A stretch of DNA of 64,000 nucleotides from Stratiolaelaps scimitus (GCA_019614645.1 JABWDB010000012.1:3162001-3226000); one strand, 5' to 3'; shown: positions 25,630-38,800, counted from the first letter of the stretch. Translations and numbers: made by a program. The notes: a model not told the origin generated them from the sequence alone.

Positions 25630-25919
25630 CATTAAGCGACTCGCAAGTTCCATCTCGTCGACAGTCGGCAGAGGATATCGAGCGATGGGTGATTGGGCCC
25701 CGCGGACCGAGGGGAATCGTCTCGTCAAGACCCATGCCGTATTGTTACAGCCCTTTACCCTATCTGCTTGATCGCGTCCGTTTGCGTACCGCTATCGCAG
25801 GCCGTAAACGCCGAAGACTCGCTGCCCTGGCGCAACAATCGAACACCGGGATCCTGAACTCGAGGGAGCAGCTATGGCAGCTTTCAGGGCTTCGGCGATC
25901 CAACGCTGGACCTCGCTAG
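25630..25919 (+). other. possible terminal coding exon, unrecognised
   Basis: An excellent acceptor (a pyrimidine-rich run ending TCTCCTCTGCAG at 25629) opens into a CpG-rich frame of 95 codons that ends at TAG (25917-25919). It starts with two leftover bases, so the intron would be phase 1. The product is very Arg-rich (17 of 95), has no membrane segment, and contains a polybasic block GRKRRR (residues 57-62) and a second basic pair near the C-terminus (88-89). Such a block could be a prohormone cleavage and amidation site or a nuclear localisation signal. I recognise no family. It is one of the better host exon candidates here, but no upstream exon was found. Confidence 0.22.
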
Positions 25920-26879
25920 TTTCGCTTCGTCTTCTCGCTCCGGAAAAGGAAAACATTCCGGGCGCGGACCCCTAACGTTCGAATGTCGTTCGCATCTGTT
26001 TTTCGCTCGAGCAGTACCGACCCTTCAGCCGCTGGGTCATACGCGTCGCGTCCCGCGGCAATCGCGAGAGACATCGGCGTATTCCCTGCTGTCTTCTGTG
26101 GACAGAGGAGTTGCCCCCTGCTGCAAACAGCCCCCATCGCTGAGTGTCCTCGAAACACACGAGCGACGGCCAATGGACGACGTCGGGGCCGATGGTGGCC
26201 GACGTCGTCAGACAGACAGAGAGAGGTTGCGTCCCCGTGGATGAGGTAGCGCGACCAGTGAAGCGACCAGCGCTTGCGGGGCAGCAATAGCGACATTGCT
26301 AGCAAACAACTTCAGCCCTCTGTCGAGATCGGGTACAATGACGGCGTTAGACGATGTTTAGCGACACGAATGGAGAGCTGAGGGTCAGGCCAGAGGCAGA
26401 AACGGCACAAGCACGCGAGAAGTAAATAATAAGATATATGCGTGCCCGTGTATGTTTGTGTATACGTGTGTCTTGGCGGAAACCCATGAAAAGTGTTCGT
26501 GGCGCGTGCGTCTTTGTGATCATAAATATATTGTACGATTAAGGTCCAAACAGTCATCGCGGAACGTCGACTTGGTGAAGACGAGTGTTGAGAACTACGT
26601 TAGAGTAGTTGGCTGGTGGGCAGACATATCCAAACAGCACTTGGTGATTTGCAGGTAAACACGGGTCAAAAGTAGGTTATCCATTCACATAATGGATCAA
26701 GCAAGAGGGACCATCTTCATTCAAGGAGCTCCTATCACCACCGAAGGAGTGATCTGATCCAGGAGATTGCATTACATTGCATGGAGTTCGGTGGCACTCT
26801 GCCCTATGGTGGCTATCTCATCGGACAATCTAACGCTTATGGCTACGACACTAATATTGAACAAAAGACAATTCGGTGG
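25920..26879. other. GC-rich flank, no recognised gene
   Basis: The GC- and CpG-rich composition continues to about 26310. Another good acceptor-like sequence lies at about 26092 (TCTTCTGTGGACAG), and overlapping frames run on both strands. None is recognisable. Beyond 26310 the sequence becomes ordinary again. Confidence 0.3.
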
Positions 26880-26965
26880 ATAGTTGCTAAGGATATTTGC
26901 TAAGGTAGAACGCGTCTCAGCTAAAATAGTTGCTAAGGTAGCACGCATCACAGCTAAAATATTTC
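26880..26965. repeat. 33-base tandem repeat, about 2.5 units
   Basis: Two units of 33 bases (26893-26925 and 26926-26958) differ at only a few positions. They are preceded by 13 bases and followed by about 7 bases of partial units. The period is a multiple of three, and on the minus strand it encodes an 11-residue repeat of the pattern ILAxxRxTLAx. Whether that frame is translated is unknown. Confidence 0.8.
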
Positions 26966-29900
26966 TACTATACAATTCGATAATTCACTTTAATTAATGT
27001 CACGAAAGGTGTTATTAGGTTGGGCCCCTTCGATGTGAGTGTCGTGAGATGCAGCGTCTGAAACACAGACACACCAGTGAAGGCGATACTCATTCCTAGA
27101 GGCGTATTGCACTATACTTCATTATAGGGAGTGATCGGTATATTCATTACCACTTTGAGGGCCAATTCGACTCACTAGTCCATGATTCGACCTGCTGGTT
27201 CGGTGCCTAAACCACGAGGTTGTATATTGCACGAGACGTTTCCTTGAAGGAGCCGCTGCGTTTAGTAATATCTAGACAGCTTACAACATCCGCATCCTTC
27301 CATCAATATTATATTACGCAAAATTCGATTGCACATCGCTCTGCCATTTCGGCCGGGCCATAGTCGGTCTCTCTCTGTCTCTCAAGTACCTGGCCAGTTC
27401 CCTTCGTTGTTGTGTATTGTCGTCTTTTTGCAACCGACATCCCTCGACGGATGGGCAGTTATCCATCTGACAGATGTAGGTAAATGGCAGATGGCAGTAA
27501 AGCCCTTGCCGCGTTGCGGTGGTAATGGAAGCGATTGGAACTACCAACGAAAGTAGCTCAGCGAGAGACGAGTAAGGGAAGGCAAACACTGCGAACGCCA
27601 TGGTCTCTTGGGTCATTCAGGTATCTCTCCCTCTATCTCTCTCTAGAGCTCGGGGAATAACTCTTCGGCTATGTCCATCAGTTTCTGTTATGTCTTATTG
27701 AATTTTACTCATAGGGTTGAACGAAAACAAAACGGGCCACTGTGGCCGAACCATATCGCTGGAAAATTTGATGAACGATTACGGATGTGCAATGGAGTAC
27801 GCAAGTGTGCACGTGACGTTTTTTCATCACAAACAGGGTTGAAAGGCTAAGTTGAGGGAGCCACTTGCTGTCAATGCGGTTGCGAGGACCTATAGCCACG
27901 CGAATGGAAAGTTCGTTATGGATCACAAGCTGGATCGATACGCAAGCGATGTTCGGGCATTATACGCTTATGCACTAAACTATAGGACGTTCCTCGTGTA
28001 ACTATAAAAATGGCAGAGTCCAGCATCAATGACACGGCAATGTGCGCCGCAAACAACGTGTGGCGCGGAAACAAACGCCATCTATCATCACTAGCTAGCT
28101 ACAGATGTGTCGTCTTTAGGGGTTTTCGTTCTTGTGTGCTAAAATTGCACCAGCGGTGAAAAAGCTGGTGAGATCAACGCGTTCCTGTCAGACCAACAGC
28201 GGGCTGGAAAGGCGCTTTCGACGCGCGGACCACGGACCAATGCTGCTAATATCAGCTATCGACCTCTGATCACATCGGAAACCACTCAACGACAACGGCA
28301 TAGTGGGGCACCCGGCGAGGGATAACAGCACGAAGATCGCAGGGGGGCGTACTATAGCGAGAGGTATTACAGCGGTTGGCGACGACTCGCCGTACCCGGC
28401 CGGGCAGAACGAAGAGGAGGTAACCAAGGATCGAATGCCTAACACACGAAAGCTTCGCCCATCCTCAAACCGCAACAAAAACCGCTAAAACCTACTATTT
28501 GCCGAGGCAGCGTTTAATCGGCCAGCGAAGTGTTCTCGCCTGTTTTAGCAAGGCGGCGCCTGCTTTCCAGGCTCGCCGTCCTGGAAACAGCGCTGGTGAT
28601 AACAGAAGAGCACGGCTGGCCGATAATGAACCCTCATTGAAATGGTGGCGACGCTGAAACTGTTGGGGGTGTGCGACCACAGAGGAACACTGTGGCGAAG
28701 TTGGCCAACACCAACGGCTGTACTTACTGTCACATGGGAATGGCTGTTGCCTGTTGGAAAACAACATTTTTTCACATATGTGAATACAAAGCACACTTAG
28801 ACATATTATATATGTGTAACTTATATGAATGCTGTAGGAGTGGACTAATCAGACAACGAGGCGGATTGACGTGGAGCCACACAAGAGCGTGGAGGTATAT
28901 ATATATATATAAATTATTTTCATTCATTTAAGTTTAATTCACGGAAACTTGCAGTCTCACATACGATTTAGTTCTCGACGAGATGGACCCTGTGTGTAAC
29001 TGTGTAACCTGACCTGATAGTGCCGAACCGAAGTGGTGGATCCCGGATTCGACTACTCTGCTGCTCTTCCTCATATTTTCAAGTCAAAATCCTCCAATTG
29101 TGATCATATATGAACCCCTGAGAATAGGTTTTTTTTTTTTAGCTGACCCTGAGGATAGGTTTAACTCGATTCTTCTTAGAATATTTTACGAGTGCATTCA
29201 ATTTTTTTGCCATAACAAAAATAGAGTTGTTCAGCAGAGCTATCAGTTGGAAGGAAATACTGCATCAATGGTGGATTACTAGAGGTATGCTGTCTCCCAT
29301 TATGGATTCGCTGTTTGCCTCACACATTTCAAGGTCAGGTCGAATCTCTCAGCGGAATGGGACAGGATCATCTTCATCTGCGCCACCTCGAAGCGAAGGA
29401 ACATCGAGTCCATTGAGAACACTCGGTTCATGTATCTACTTTCAATTTCACGCCCATTACCTCAGAGAGGTTCGCCTTTCGGATTACTAGGCGCCTTCGC
29501 CTTTGGGTAGTGTCTATGGAGTCCGAACACTTGGACCTGCCTTTTAAAATCTTCTCCAAATTCATACACGGCTCATTTGATACTGTCAATTCACCTCGTC
29601 TCGTATGCTAACATATGATATATCTGAGATGAGTATAAAATAGCATATCTTTTGGATCGTTTCTTTAGTATTATTGAGCTCTTATGAAATTCCGAAGATG
29701 TTCTTTACGGACATTATCGTCAGTATTGGCATTGCATACGACATTGACGAAGATGTTTAAGAATACGACTGTGAGCTCAAACTACGATTGGACCCGCACA
29801 AACGTTCATTCAACCTAAATAGCAGTATATTTTGCCATTTTATGTAATATATTAGAGTGCGTCTAAGTCGTCTATTGTTTTCTGTTATGATTGAGAAACG

Positions 29901-31771
29901 ATGACGCAAGCCATTATAGTGACTTATGTGCGACTGCGTTCTAATGTTACCCCTTGAATTCCGTGTGCTCACTCTCAATATCGGAATTTCGATACGATAT
30001 TTATTTTCGATATACTTTCCTTCATACGTTAATATATATCACTTTTCATATTAATACCTATATAAACATACCCGCTTTCCTTGGGAGTGGAACTCGTCGG
30101 CACCTGCGGCCATCTGTGCAGATCATCCGGGGTGGAAACTTCTCTCTCCATTTGTCTGTTTAGATTCAAGGGGATCGAAGTTTGTATTTACTGCCCGACG
30201 CCTCTGTCTTACCAACTCGATTTACGCGACCTTTCTTTAGCCGTAAGGTCGGCCAAACGATTCAAAGGTAAGGTCGGCCAAACCTTTGTTCATGGAAAGT
30301 GTCAGCTCTGCAGTTTTATTGCCAACCTATCGATTTCAGGGTCAAGTTTCGATTGAGAGCTAAACTGCGACCAACACGCTTGCCTGTTCTGCTCCAATAT
30401 GTATCATTACACATCGTTGTCAACATATGAAACGTTAGCCTTGTCCGGGATTCATGGTTACCAATGTTGTAGCTTCTCGAGCTTATTTTCCCGTATCGTT
30501 TCTACCAAGTGTTGCCCACATGAATAGTAGAGGATAAAGCCCGACCTATCGCCACTCTGTCTAACTATGTATTACTAAGGCTCTCTGTATATTTGTGTTG
30601 GTGTGGAAGGTGTTGCCCTTCTGGTATCCAAAATTAATTACGATAAATATGCTCTTACTAGTTGGTGAACAGTCCACATGACTCCTCCTCGTGGGGTCCG
30701 TCCTAAGTCGATCTTTTCCCTTTTCATTGTATTGAAATAAGGTCCCTCTAGGATGTTTAAAAATGTACCCACGCAGCGATGACGACTGCCAAACAGTGCA
30801 TCAAGTTCGAGCGGAACATTCAATCGTCTTTTGAGCTCGGGGTCGTATTCGTAAACATCTTCGTCACTGTGTTATGCAATGGTAAAAGTGATGATGATGA
30901 CGGTGAGAAGGAGCACTGGAATCACTGAGAATGTTCCTCAGACTTTCACAGAAGGTTTTTATAAAATTAGCGAAACGATCGCTTTCAGGAGCCGCCTGTA
31001 TCAGACAAGAAGTAGCCCGATTTAATCCCCTAACCAAGCCAACCAAGGAGAAGCGGCTAGGTAAGCTCATCACCGGGCAATGGTTTATGTCAGAGTCCTC
31101 CTGTAACAAGCTTTTCTGTCCAAACAAATTCTTCATTATACCATATCTACGTGCAGTTTTTCCCAGCAGTACACAGCCAGTGTAAGACAACGACTCAACG
31201 ACACCCATCCAATCGCAGCGGCAGATCTAAGCTTTTTCACTAGGCTACGGTCGCTTGCATAGCAGATCCCTCAGGTTCCGCTTATCTGCCTCGCTGGCTT
31301 AGCGCGTTTCCTTTATCCTGACCGTTCGTTGCAGTCCTGACCATTGCCTTCACAGAACAATTTCACTTAGCCCCTGTCCACTTATCGGCACATCTTGGCT
31401 TAAGGCTGTCATTAAGGCCTGTAGGTACAGCAAGCGATGAGTCGCCTTTCTCGAACTGTTCTCAATTCGAACCGGATAGTGTGATACCTTGGTCGATCCA
31501 CGTGATGCAGGCAAACGCTCGTTCGAGGTTGTAGTGTCCAGTATATATGTAGCTCATTTTGCTTATAATTCTCATGGATGTCTCATAGGTTTTTTGCTAC
31601 CTGATCGGCTATGACTAATTCACCAGGTTGTTCAGGTGATTTTTACATCTTGCACAGCTTGAGGTTATGTGCTATATTGACTTCGCTTTATTATTCAGTG
31701 CCACCATGGGATCCTGTTGGGGAGAAGGCACGCGGGCATCTGGCCTCACAGGTCTACCGGTTCCAGTCCTT
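26966..31771. other. no recognised gene; short repeats
   Basis: The region contains (TA)n at 28896-28910, a repeated 16-base motif (GTAAGGTCGGCCAAAC at 30243 and 30268) and a similar pair near 29117 and 29148. Frames are short and unrecognised. A patch at 27160-27235 has weak tRNA-like boxes on the minus strand. Confidence 0.4.
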
Positions 31772-31778
31772 AGGCACG

Positions 31779-31865
31779 TAAGGACGGGTCCGTCATATGA
31801 AGCAATACCGAAAGCAGTTCCGTGGACGTTAAATGCTAGCTGTGAGTCAGCCAGGAAAATTTACC
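31779..31865 (+). mobile_element. SINE-B copy, 5'-truncated, with short TSD
   Basis: Plus-strand fragment of the SINE-B body and 3' end (GAAGCAATACCGAAAGCAG through GTGAGTCAGCCAGGAAAATT). It is flanked by AGGCACG at 31772-31778 and again at 31866-31872, a likely 7-base target-site duplication. The tRNA-like head is absent. It is very similar to the copy 1 kb downstream at 32820, which lies in the opposite orientation. Confidence 0.75.
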
Positions 31866-32506
31866 AGGCACGCAGGTGTGATTATTAGTTGCTATTATTC
31901 TGCAACCTCGAATGTAATTTATTTTTCTCAGTGAACATATGGATTGGAATTAATTCATGTTAAAAGAAAATAAAAACTTTGTCTAGTAGCCAGCTTCGTA
32001 AATAAAGATATACATTTAGATTATTGACAGGGAGGAAAGTACTATCTGGGTATCTAGTAAAGAGTCGCATTAGTGAGAGACTTGAACATGACTGAATGGC
32101 TAGCAGCGGCTATATATAAATATAGGAAAACCTGTATCACACAATGTCACTTGATACACGCTGCCTACAATTCGTTCCATATTGGAAATGACGCCACGCT
32201 AAACAGGGAGTGTATGCCGACCCCTTGTGGTTCGGAACATGATCTCCTTTGTGGCATGCAACGAGATAAGTAAAGGTTATGCATCTCTAAACTTTGACCA
32301 CCGCACCTATTCAGGGGGGTCCAGTAACATCAAAATTTCAACTCTGTCAAGAAGATGACATGGAAAATTGCTACGTTGTAGACGCCACTAGCGCAATTCT
32401 TGGCTCTGTGAATGCGCAAGATGAATAAGGCATGGGACAAATACGGAAGCCCTCGAATACCATAACATCGACCCGTCTCGGACATCCATAAGATTTACGG
32501 CATTCA

Positions 32507-32603
32507 AACCAAATACAGTATTTTTCTAAAGGAAATATATTAAAAGCAAATACAGTATTTTTTTTTGTAAAATAAGCACATTAAAATCAAATACGGCATT
32601 TTC
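32507..32603. repeat. degenerate 37-41 base tandem repeat
   Basis: CAAATACAGTATTTTT begins near 32510 and recurs near 32547. A shortened CAAATACGGCATTTT follows at about 32588. Between the units lie TAAAA and ATTAAAA segments, giving roughly 2.4 degenerate copies. Unit length varies because of T-run expansion. Confidence 0.65.
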
Positions 32604-32819
32604 TCCTGGTCTTTGTATAAAGATGAAAGCGCCCTTACAACTCAAAGAACACGCACACCCAATTTTCTTACGCCTTACTCAAAGATTGCTCAAAGAGACT
32701 GAGCACCATCAACAGAAAAAGAAGATTGTGACCGAAATATAACAATTCAACCTGTCTCTGCCACACATCAGCTTCTATTCATTTTTCTAACCGAGTTCAT
32801 ACTGCTCGTACGCATTACC

Positions 32820-32894
32820 TATAATAAATTTTCCTGGCTGACTCACAGCCAACAGCTTAACGTACACGGTACTGCTTTCGGCATTGCTTCATAA
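32820..32894 (-). mobile_element. SINE-B copy, 5'-truncated, perfect 12-base TSD
   Basis: Minus-strand 3' fragment of SINE-B: the body from about GAAGCAATGCCGAAAGCAG through GAGTCAGCCAGGAAAATT. It is flanked on both sides by the identical 12-mer GTACGCATTACC (32808-32819 and 32895-32906). The duplication shows target-primed insertion with early termination of reverse transcription. It is the clearest retroposition event in the window. Confidence 0.85.
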
Positions 32895-32906
32895 GTACGC
32901 ATTACC

Positions 32907-35716
32907 AGAAGCCAGCTAGATGAGCGGTACCATGATGAGCAGTCGCGTCTGAGTCAGGAGCCCAGATAATAAGGAAAGGTTCCGCGGACGCACGCGCGCA
33001 CAGACACACACGAATGTCCTGATGCGCCTCCCGGGCTGGGCCAGGCTATACGCAGATCCTTTCAAGCCTTCTTCGCCGCGACAGGCGTTTCTGTCGATAC
33101 CCATCGAATCGACGTTTTTATGACGAAGCCCTAAAGGGTGAGTAAGCGCTAAAGCGTGTGAGATTGGAATAATTTACGATCGAATACATTTATGCTTCTA
33201 GCTGGATGGCTCATAGTGGTGGACGTGCAGCCGCGCTTCGTTCCTGGCAGAATGCGCAACTTACCCGTTGCAACATACGAGGATTCTAACTGGACGCGAT
33301 CAGTCCCGGCTTCACGCCACAGCCTGACAGAGGGCGTTAGCGCTTCTGGATGCAGCAGACGTTAGCAACGGATGCTAGCTTCCATCGTTCAGCCGTCGCC
33401 TTGCACGACCAAAGCCGAAGCTCGTATTAGAATTAAGCACCATCAAGACAAGAAGAGCGATCGAGAGAGACAGCGATAGAGAAAAGGCTGCTGCGGTTGC
33501 TGGAACAGCTTTCTACCTCTCTCTCTCTCCCTCTCTTATACCTTAACGACCCAATGGGCTCCTCCTGTGCACAGCCTGTTTATAGGATTAACTGGACCCC
33601 GCTTAGTCTCAGTCCCCTCCCCCCTACCCTCAATGAGCGGATCCTGCGGCGGCGGGACGCACGGGGTCCGCTTCAGGCATCGAGAGGCTCGGATCAGCAG
33701 CGGATAAAATCGGCTCGTTAATTTCTCAATTTGAATCCTAATTACGTATGTGTGTGTGTGTGCTGCCGCCGCCGCCGTCACCTCTGCTAGCGTCATTCTT
33801 AATGCCTCAATCCCGGGCATGTGTTGTCTCCCTGCTCTGTCGCAGCCGCCGAGTGCTAAGTAAAACAATGAGCTTAGTCCTTCAACCTCTGGTACCCACT
33901 GGTGTCCTCGACTCGCCACCCGTTTAGTTTTATGTCGTTCCGCCATCGTCTCTCTCTCTCTATATATATATATATATACTCCTCTCTGTTTCTCTCTACC
34001 TCCCAGCCCTGCTGCCATGCCAGTACTAAGGCATACACAGACACTCACATACTACACAGAGAGAGAAAGAAATGGACCCGGCTTCGGGGCATCAACAGCG
34101 TATTGATAAATATTATGCAGGCATGCACTCATAGTGAGGATTATTCTCCATCTTGCTTCGAGTGAGGAGATGATGCAAGTGGCGCTCTTGTAGCTAATGG
34201 GGTAATAAAGAGCCGGGCCGAGGGACCAATTCAACTGAAGACATTTAGAGGACCTACATACATACAAGTAATGAAAGCTTTGGCTCGAAATTGCCGACAG
34301 GGATTAGCAGCGTGGAGTTACTATCTACTTCAAGTACAGTCCGCCCTCACCTTAACTCGATTATTGCTATTGCATTATGGCCCAGCGAGATATAATCAAT
34401 GCGTTGGCAAACGAATTTTTGAAGACGGGCAGTCCCCCATTCCAGTCATTAAATGACTTAGAAACTACAAGCTCAGAAATTAACGGACATTTTCTCGTGC
34501 GGCGATAACATATGTGTGTCCTCCAAGTTAATAAATAGGCATGTCCTATTTCTTCAACACACAATGAAATCATCAGAACATTAGCATTACTATAATCTCA
34601 TTTCCGGATATGTCCCCCACAGGTTCTTGATGGTTCCTCCATCAACGTTTGGGTTCTGCGAGAATCGATGGTCGTAGCCATCAACATACGAATAGACGAA
34701 TACAGAACAAAGTATGCTAATATTGTCTATGTAAATCTTCATTGGATGTTCATATCATGTTCCTTGTATATTAGTCGATTAGAGTAAGTGTGACTATTTA
34801 GGATATTGTTATGGATCGATCATCTGTTGCCCAGGTGAAGCCACATTTCGTGACATCGTTTCCATATATTGCAATATTCTAGTAACATGAACCATCGATC
34901 GTAATTGGTGTTGTGGTTCAGCGTAGCGCAAAATCGGAAAACACATACACACACACACATTGCGAGTTCATAGGGCCCATAACTATATGTACACACCTCT
35001 CTACACGTTGATGTTATCAGAAGCGCAGTTCTACTCGAACCATTTGTACAGGTTTCAACGGCCGAGGGACCGGTGTGCAGAAAGGCTTTGTAGAAATTGT
35101 AATCGATTCGGTTTTCTTTGTTTATCTCTACCTTAATTTCTTCTGGTGGCACTCAATCCACTATTGATAATTATTATAATTTCGACGTTGTTTTTAACTT
35201 CGTACGTCCAACATTTCGAGGACTGAAGCCTTCCGCTTTGCCAATTGTTCTATAGATACAACAAGGCTTCTCAACATTTTGGGTCAATGTCAAGGTAAAG
35301 GACTGCATTTATCCGGCATTGAATCGCTACGTGACGCCAGGTCTGTGTAGGTCGAAATTCGCAATAGATTGAAAACATTAGGGATTCTTTGTGTAAAAAA
35401 TAAACCGAACCTGCATGAGTGAAATGCCACTGCCTCTTTCTGGTGCTTCTAATATTTCTTGCTGACTGCATTCGTGGAATTCGGCTGGAGGCGTCCTATG
35501 TGCTCCTTCTGAATATCGTCTATTTGATGTTCTTCTATTTCACATCATGGATAGTATAGGAGGACACTCACAAACTCTAATATGCGTTAGAAACTCATCT
35601 GGCAGGGTTCCTATGAATATTTTCCTCACGATAGCTAGTTCCCTTGCATTGTAAATAGTCAGACTTGTCTAGCTTCTAGACGTGCTGCCAAATCGGCTTA
35701 TTGAAGCTCAGCCTAA
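32907..35716. other. no recognised gene; CT, TA, TG repeats
   Basis: Simple repeats: (CT)n at 33516-33537, (TG)n at 33747-33762 followed by (CCG)n to 33777, adjoining (TC)n and (TA)n at 33949-33979, and (CA)n at 34941-34961. A 170-codon minus-strand frame at 33536-34048 spans these repeats and I take it as an artefact. An A-box-like patch at 33203 has no convincing B box. Confidence 0.4.
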
Positions 35717-35800
35717 TCAAGGTAAAGGTAAAGCTGTATTGGTTTATTAAAGGAGCTGCAATTTCACAATGCTTAAGCTCTCATATCTGTGGTGCCAACA
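35717..35800 (-). mobile_element. SINE-A copy, head missing
   Basis: On the minus strand this reads CATTGTGAAATTGCAG, CTCCTTTAATAAACC, then CTTTACCTTTACCTT, matching the body and pyrimidine tail of the 8.5 kb SINE-A copy. The A- and B-box head is not present, so the copy is 5'-truncated. No target-site duplication is evident. Confidence 0.7.
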
Positions 35801-38800
35801 TGTTTGTTTCCTGACCTCAGAAAATAGTGCTATGTCCAAGAATCTGCTCGACGGTGAAGTACCAGCAACAAACAATATGAGGAGGAGAGCTTAGAAACTA
35901 GCTGGTGCATCCGAGAACCCACATGGACACACTGTGTTATGGACGGGGGCTCCGCGTGAGGGAGCGCTCGTTTGAGATAGCCTACTCCGCGATCTAGTTA
36001 TATACGTCGTGGTAACCAGTTGTTTACTGCGCCGCCATAAACTGACACGTACGTGACTACCAGCAAATGCTTTTGCACAGAGGGAGAGAGAGAGAGACAG
36101 AGCAACGAAAACAGGCAAATACAAAGGAAGTCGCGTAAGCACTAATCGTGAATCCGGAAGGCATCGCAGAAGGTGGCTACTAGGAGTCTCTAGCGTTGCT
36201 CAATTCAACGGATGGAAAACCTGGATGGTATATATGGATGGTATATAAACCTGGATATAACTGGACGCATAGGACTTACCTCTATGACTTGGCAAACTTC
36301 GGTGCTAATATCGACGGCCCTTCTTTTATTTGGTGGTCAACGGAGGACTACCTGTCATCGCCTCTCTCGGGACGATGACAGCCCGATCTGACACCTTGTC
36401 CCCAACGGTGTCACTAATGATTGTTTATATATGAAGACGCACAATAATATGGGTTTATGCGACTTGATGGCGACATCCATGCGCTGTATCCATTTATTTT
36501 GCAGAAATATCCGCACATGCATACGTAACCGGATGGTGGCCCGATTTAGTTTGTAGATTACGAATGTTGTATCTTGACGGTAACGGGGTGAACCGTTGAC
36601 TATTAGTAAATAGTCTGATAGATGGAACGAATCAGCCTGGAAAAATGTATTTATTTATTTAGATGGAACGATTAAAGATTCTGCGAAACAGGGAATATCC
36701 GGCAGAGTACCACAGACATTTGTTCGTCTCCATTCAAACACTCCCCCTAGGACTACGTTCGGGGCTCAGCGCAGATTTATTTCTCAAATCTTGGATAAGG
36801 CTACCTGTTTGTGCTTCTAAACAGCTCTTGAGGAATTGCTATCTTTCGATCTTTTATACTTAGTCCAAAGGCGGATTGGTCTTTCCGCCCCGTACGGCTT
36901 TGACCTGTTCTACTCTATATCGGGATATATTTTGAGATAAGAGCTGGCGGGTTACTCACTCACGCCAACGTGAACTGTTGGTGTATTTTTAAAAAGAGCG
37001 GTGTACCTCCTTAAGAAGCCGGTCAATAGGCGTCCCACCCATATTGATGGGATATGAAGTGTTGACTCGAAGATAAGGGATGTATGCATTTTACGGAGAC
37101 GCCCAGCTTTTCTTCACAATCGGGCCATTCGAGGCTGAGTGCCGCTTACCTTTCATGATACGAAGGTACAGTTTACGCGCCCTAATATCTTCCGGTAGCT
37201 GGCAGCACATTAATAACCTTGTCATCCCAAGAGCATTCTGCGAGAAAAGTAGAACAATGTTAAACCTGTTTCTTAACGACTGCGTGCGCTAAGTACCTCC
37301 AGGAAATCCAGCCAGTCACAAGGCCAGACAGAGTTTCCAATCTATCTTCTGCATGTTGCTGTACGTTGTGTGCGAGCAAATCACTTGTCCCAAGCTAACG
37401 ATATCACATTTGGATGTATTTGGGCAAAATTACTGCTATTTTTCCAGATAGTTTGGGCAACAGCTGAACCGTGCTTGTTATTGGCTCACTTGATACAGGA
37501 ATCGTTCTGTTTATAATGTAGCAAATACTAACTGAGGGGTTTAGAAAGGCTTACCTGGAACTACCACCAGGCACCAGGCCGAGCATTGCGAAGCAGACTA
37601 GTTCTCTTCTTGTTATGTTTCAGGACCAAGGCACCCACGCCTGACATTATGGCACGTACGTCGTTCCTAGTCGAGACAGCACACCGTGCTTTCAAATGAG
37701 ATTGTTTCCAATTGTACAATGCAATATGTATATCGCAAATAGATCACCTAAGGAATTGTTAATTCGACGCGCACTTTACCGGTGACGCCTTGAGAACCAT
37801 TCCACGTCCATTGACAAGGTCGACGATAGCTGGCGTTGCAGAAGACTCATTATGTTCTTGTCGCCAGCGACTCGTCCCCTCCCTACCTTCTCCTGATACA
37901 AGCCTGGCATCTCGCGACACTTCGTTTGACAACTTTGTCCATACGTATCAACGTAGGCATGCTTCCGACAACATCTCTCCACTTCCCCTATCTCTCGGAC
38001 CATGAGAGGCAACGGTACCGAAGGAAGAATATTCTACCTTAGCCGATGCAGAGGTGTCCTATGGGAAAAGGCCGGCATCCCTGTACACCAGGCAGAACAA
38101 CACATGTCCTACTGTAATACAATTTTTAGCAGTCAGCGACACTATCATACGGACACTTGTACTCGGTCCTGCGCCATCTCGTCCCATTATGTATCAAGTC
38201 ACCAACGGTCACTTGTGGACTACTTTGCTAACTTACAAGTGTATGAAACAACACATGAATTTCATTAATTTAATCATTTTAAATATGAAATACATTTTAA
38301 CATGGGGATAAGCTACTCGGCCTCCGGAGGACTTATCTCTTTCATAGTTGTGTTTAAACAAATCATTGATCCCCGTTTTCTATTGGCCCGTTGTCTAACA
38401 TCTAGTTGAACGGTTCCGCATTGTCAGCAGGAAGTATGATGTTGGACTCTTCATAGAAGTCCTACACCGCAAACGGAAGGCAGTGGATCGAACTATTTAT
38501 TAGACACGCTAATTGACATACAATTAATTAGGCGTCCCGAACACTCGTCGATGTTCATCAGCCACGAGTGAGTTTCTATTTTTCTATCATAGAGGCGAAA
38601 ATGCGAGATAAGGCTCATTAAGGTTAGGTAAACCGATACCTTCATAGCTAATCTGCAGGGGCTGGATCGCACTGTGATCATGTTCCGTAACCTCTGACCA
38701 TGGTTCACACACTTTGGTCACATTCGGCTTCTGCAACCGAACTTTTCCTCTATCATGCCCCATATATAGTCTGTATGACATTATGCATGGTTGATCCGTG

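Noticed and set aside
27160..27235. minus-strand A- and B-box-like sequences
   Set aside because: The B box lacks a key T, the spacing is short and no second copy was found.
29010..29060. GGATTCGACTAC resembling a B box
   Set aside because: No A box lies at a suitable distance upstream.
33203..33300. A-box-like TGGCTCATAGTGGTGG
   Set aside because: The only B-box-like sequence is about 60 bases away and imperfect, so a SINE cannot be supported.
33536..34048. 170-codon minus-strand frame
   Set aside because: It crosses (TA)n, (TC)n, (TG)n and (CCG)n simple repeats, which account for much of its length; no domain is visible.
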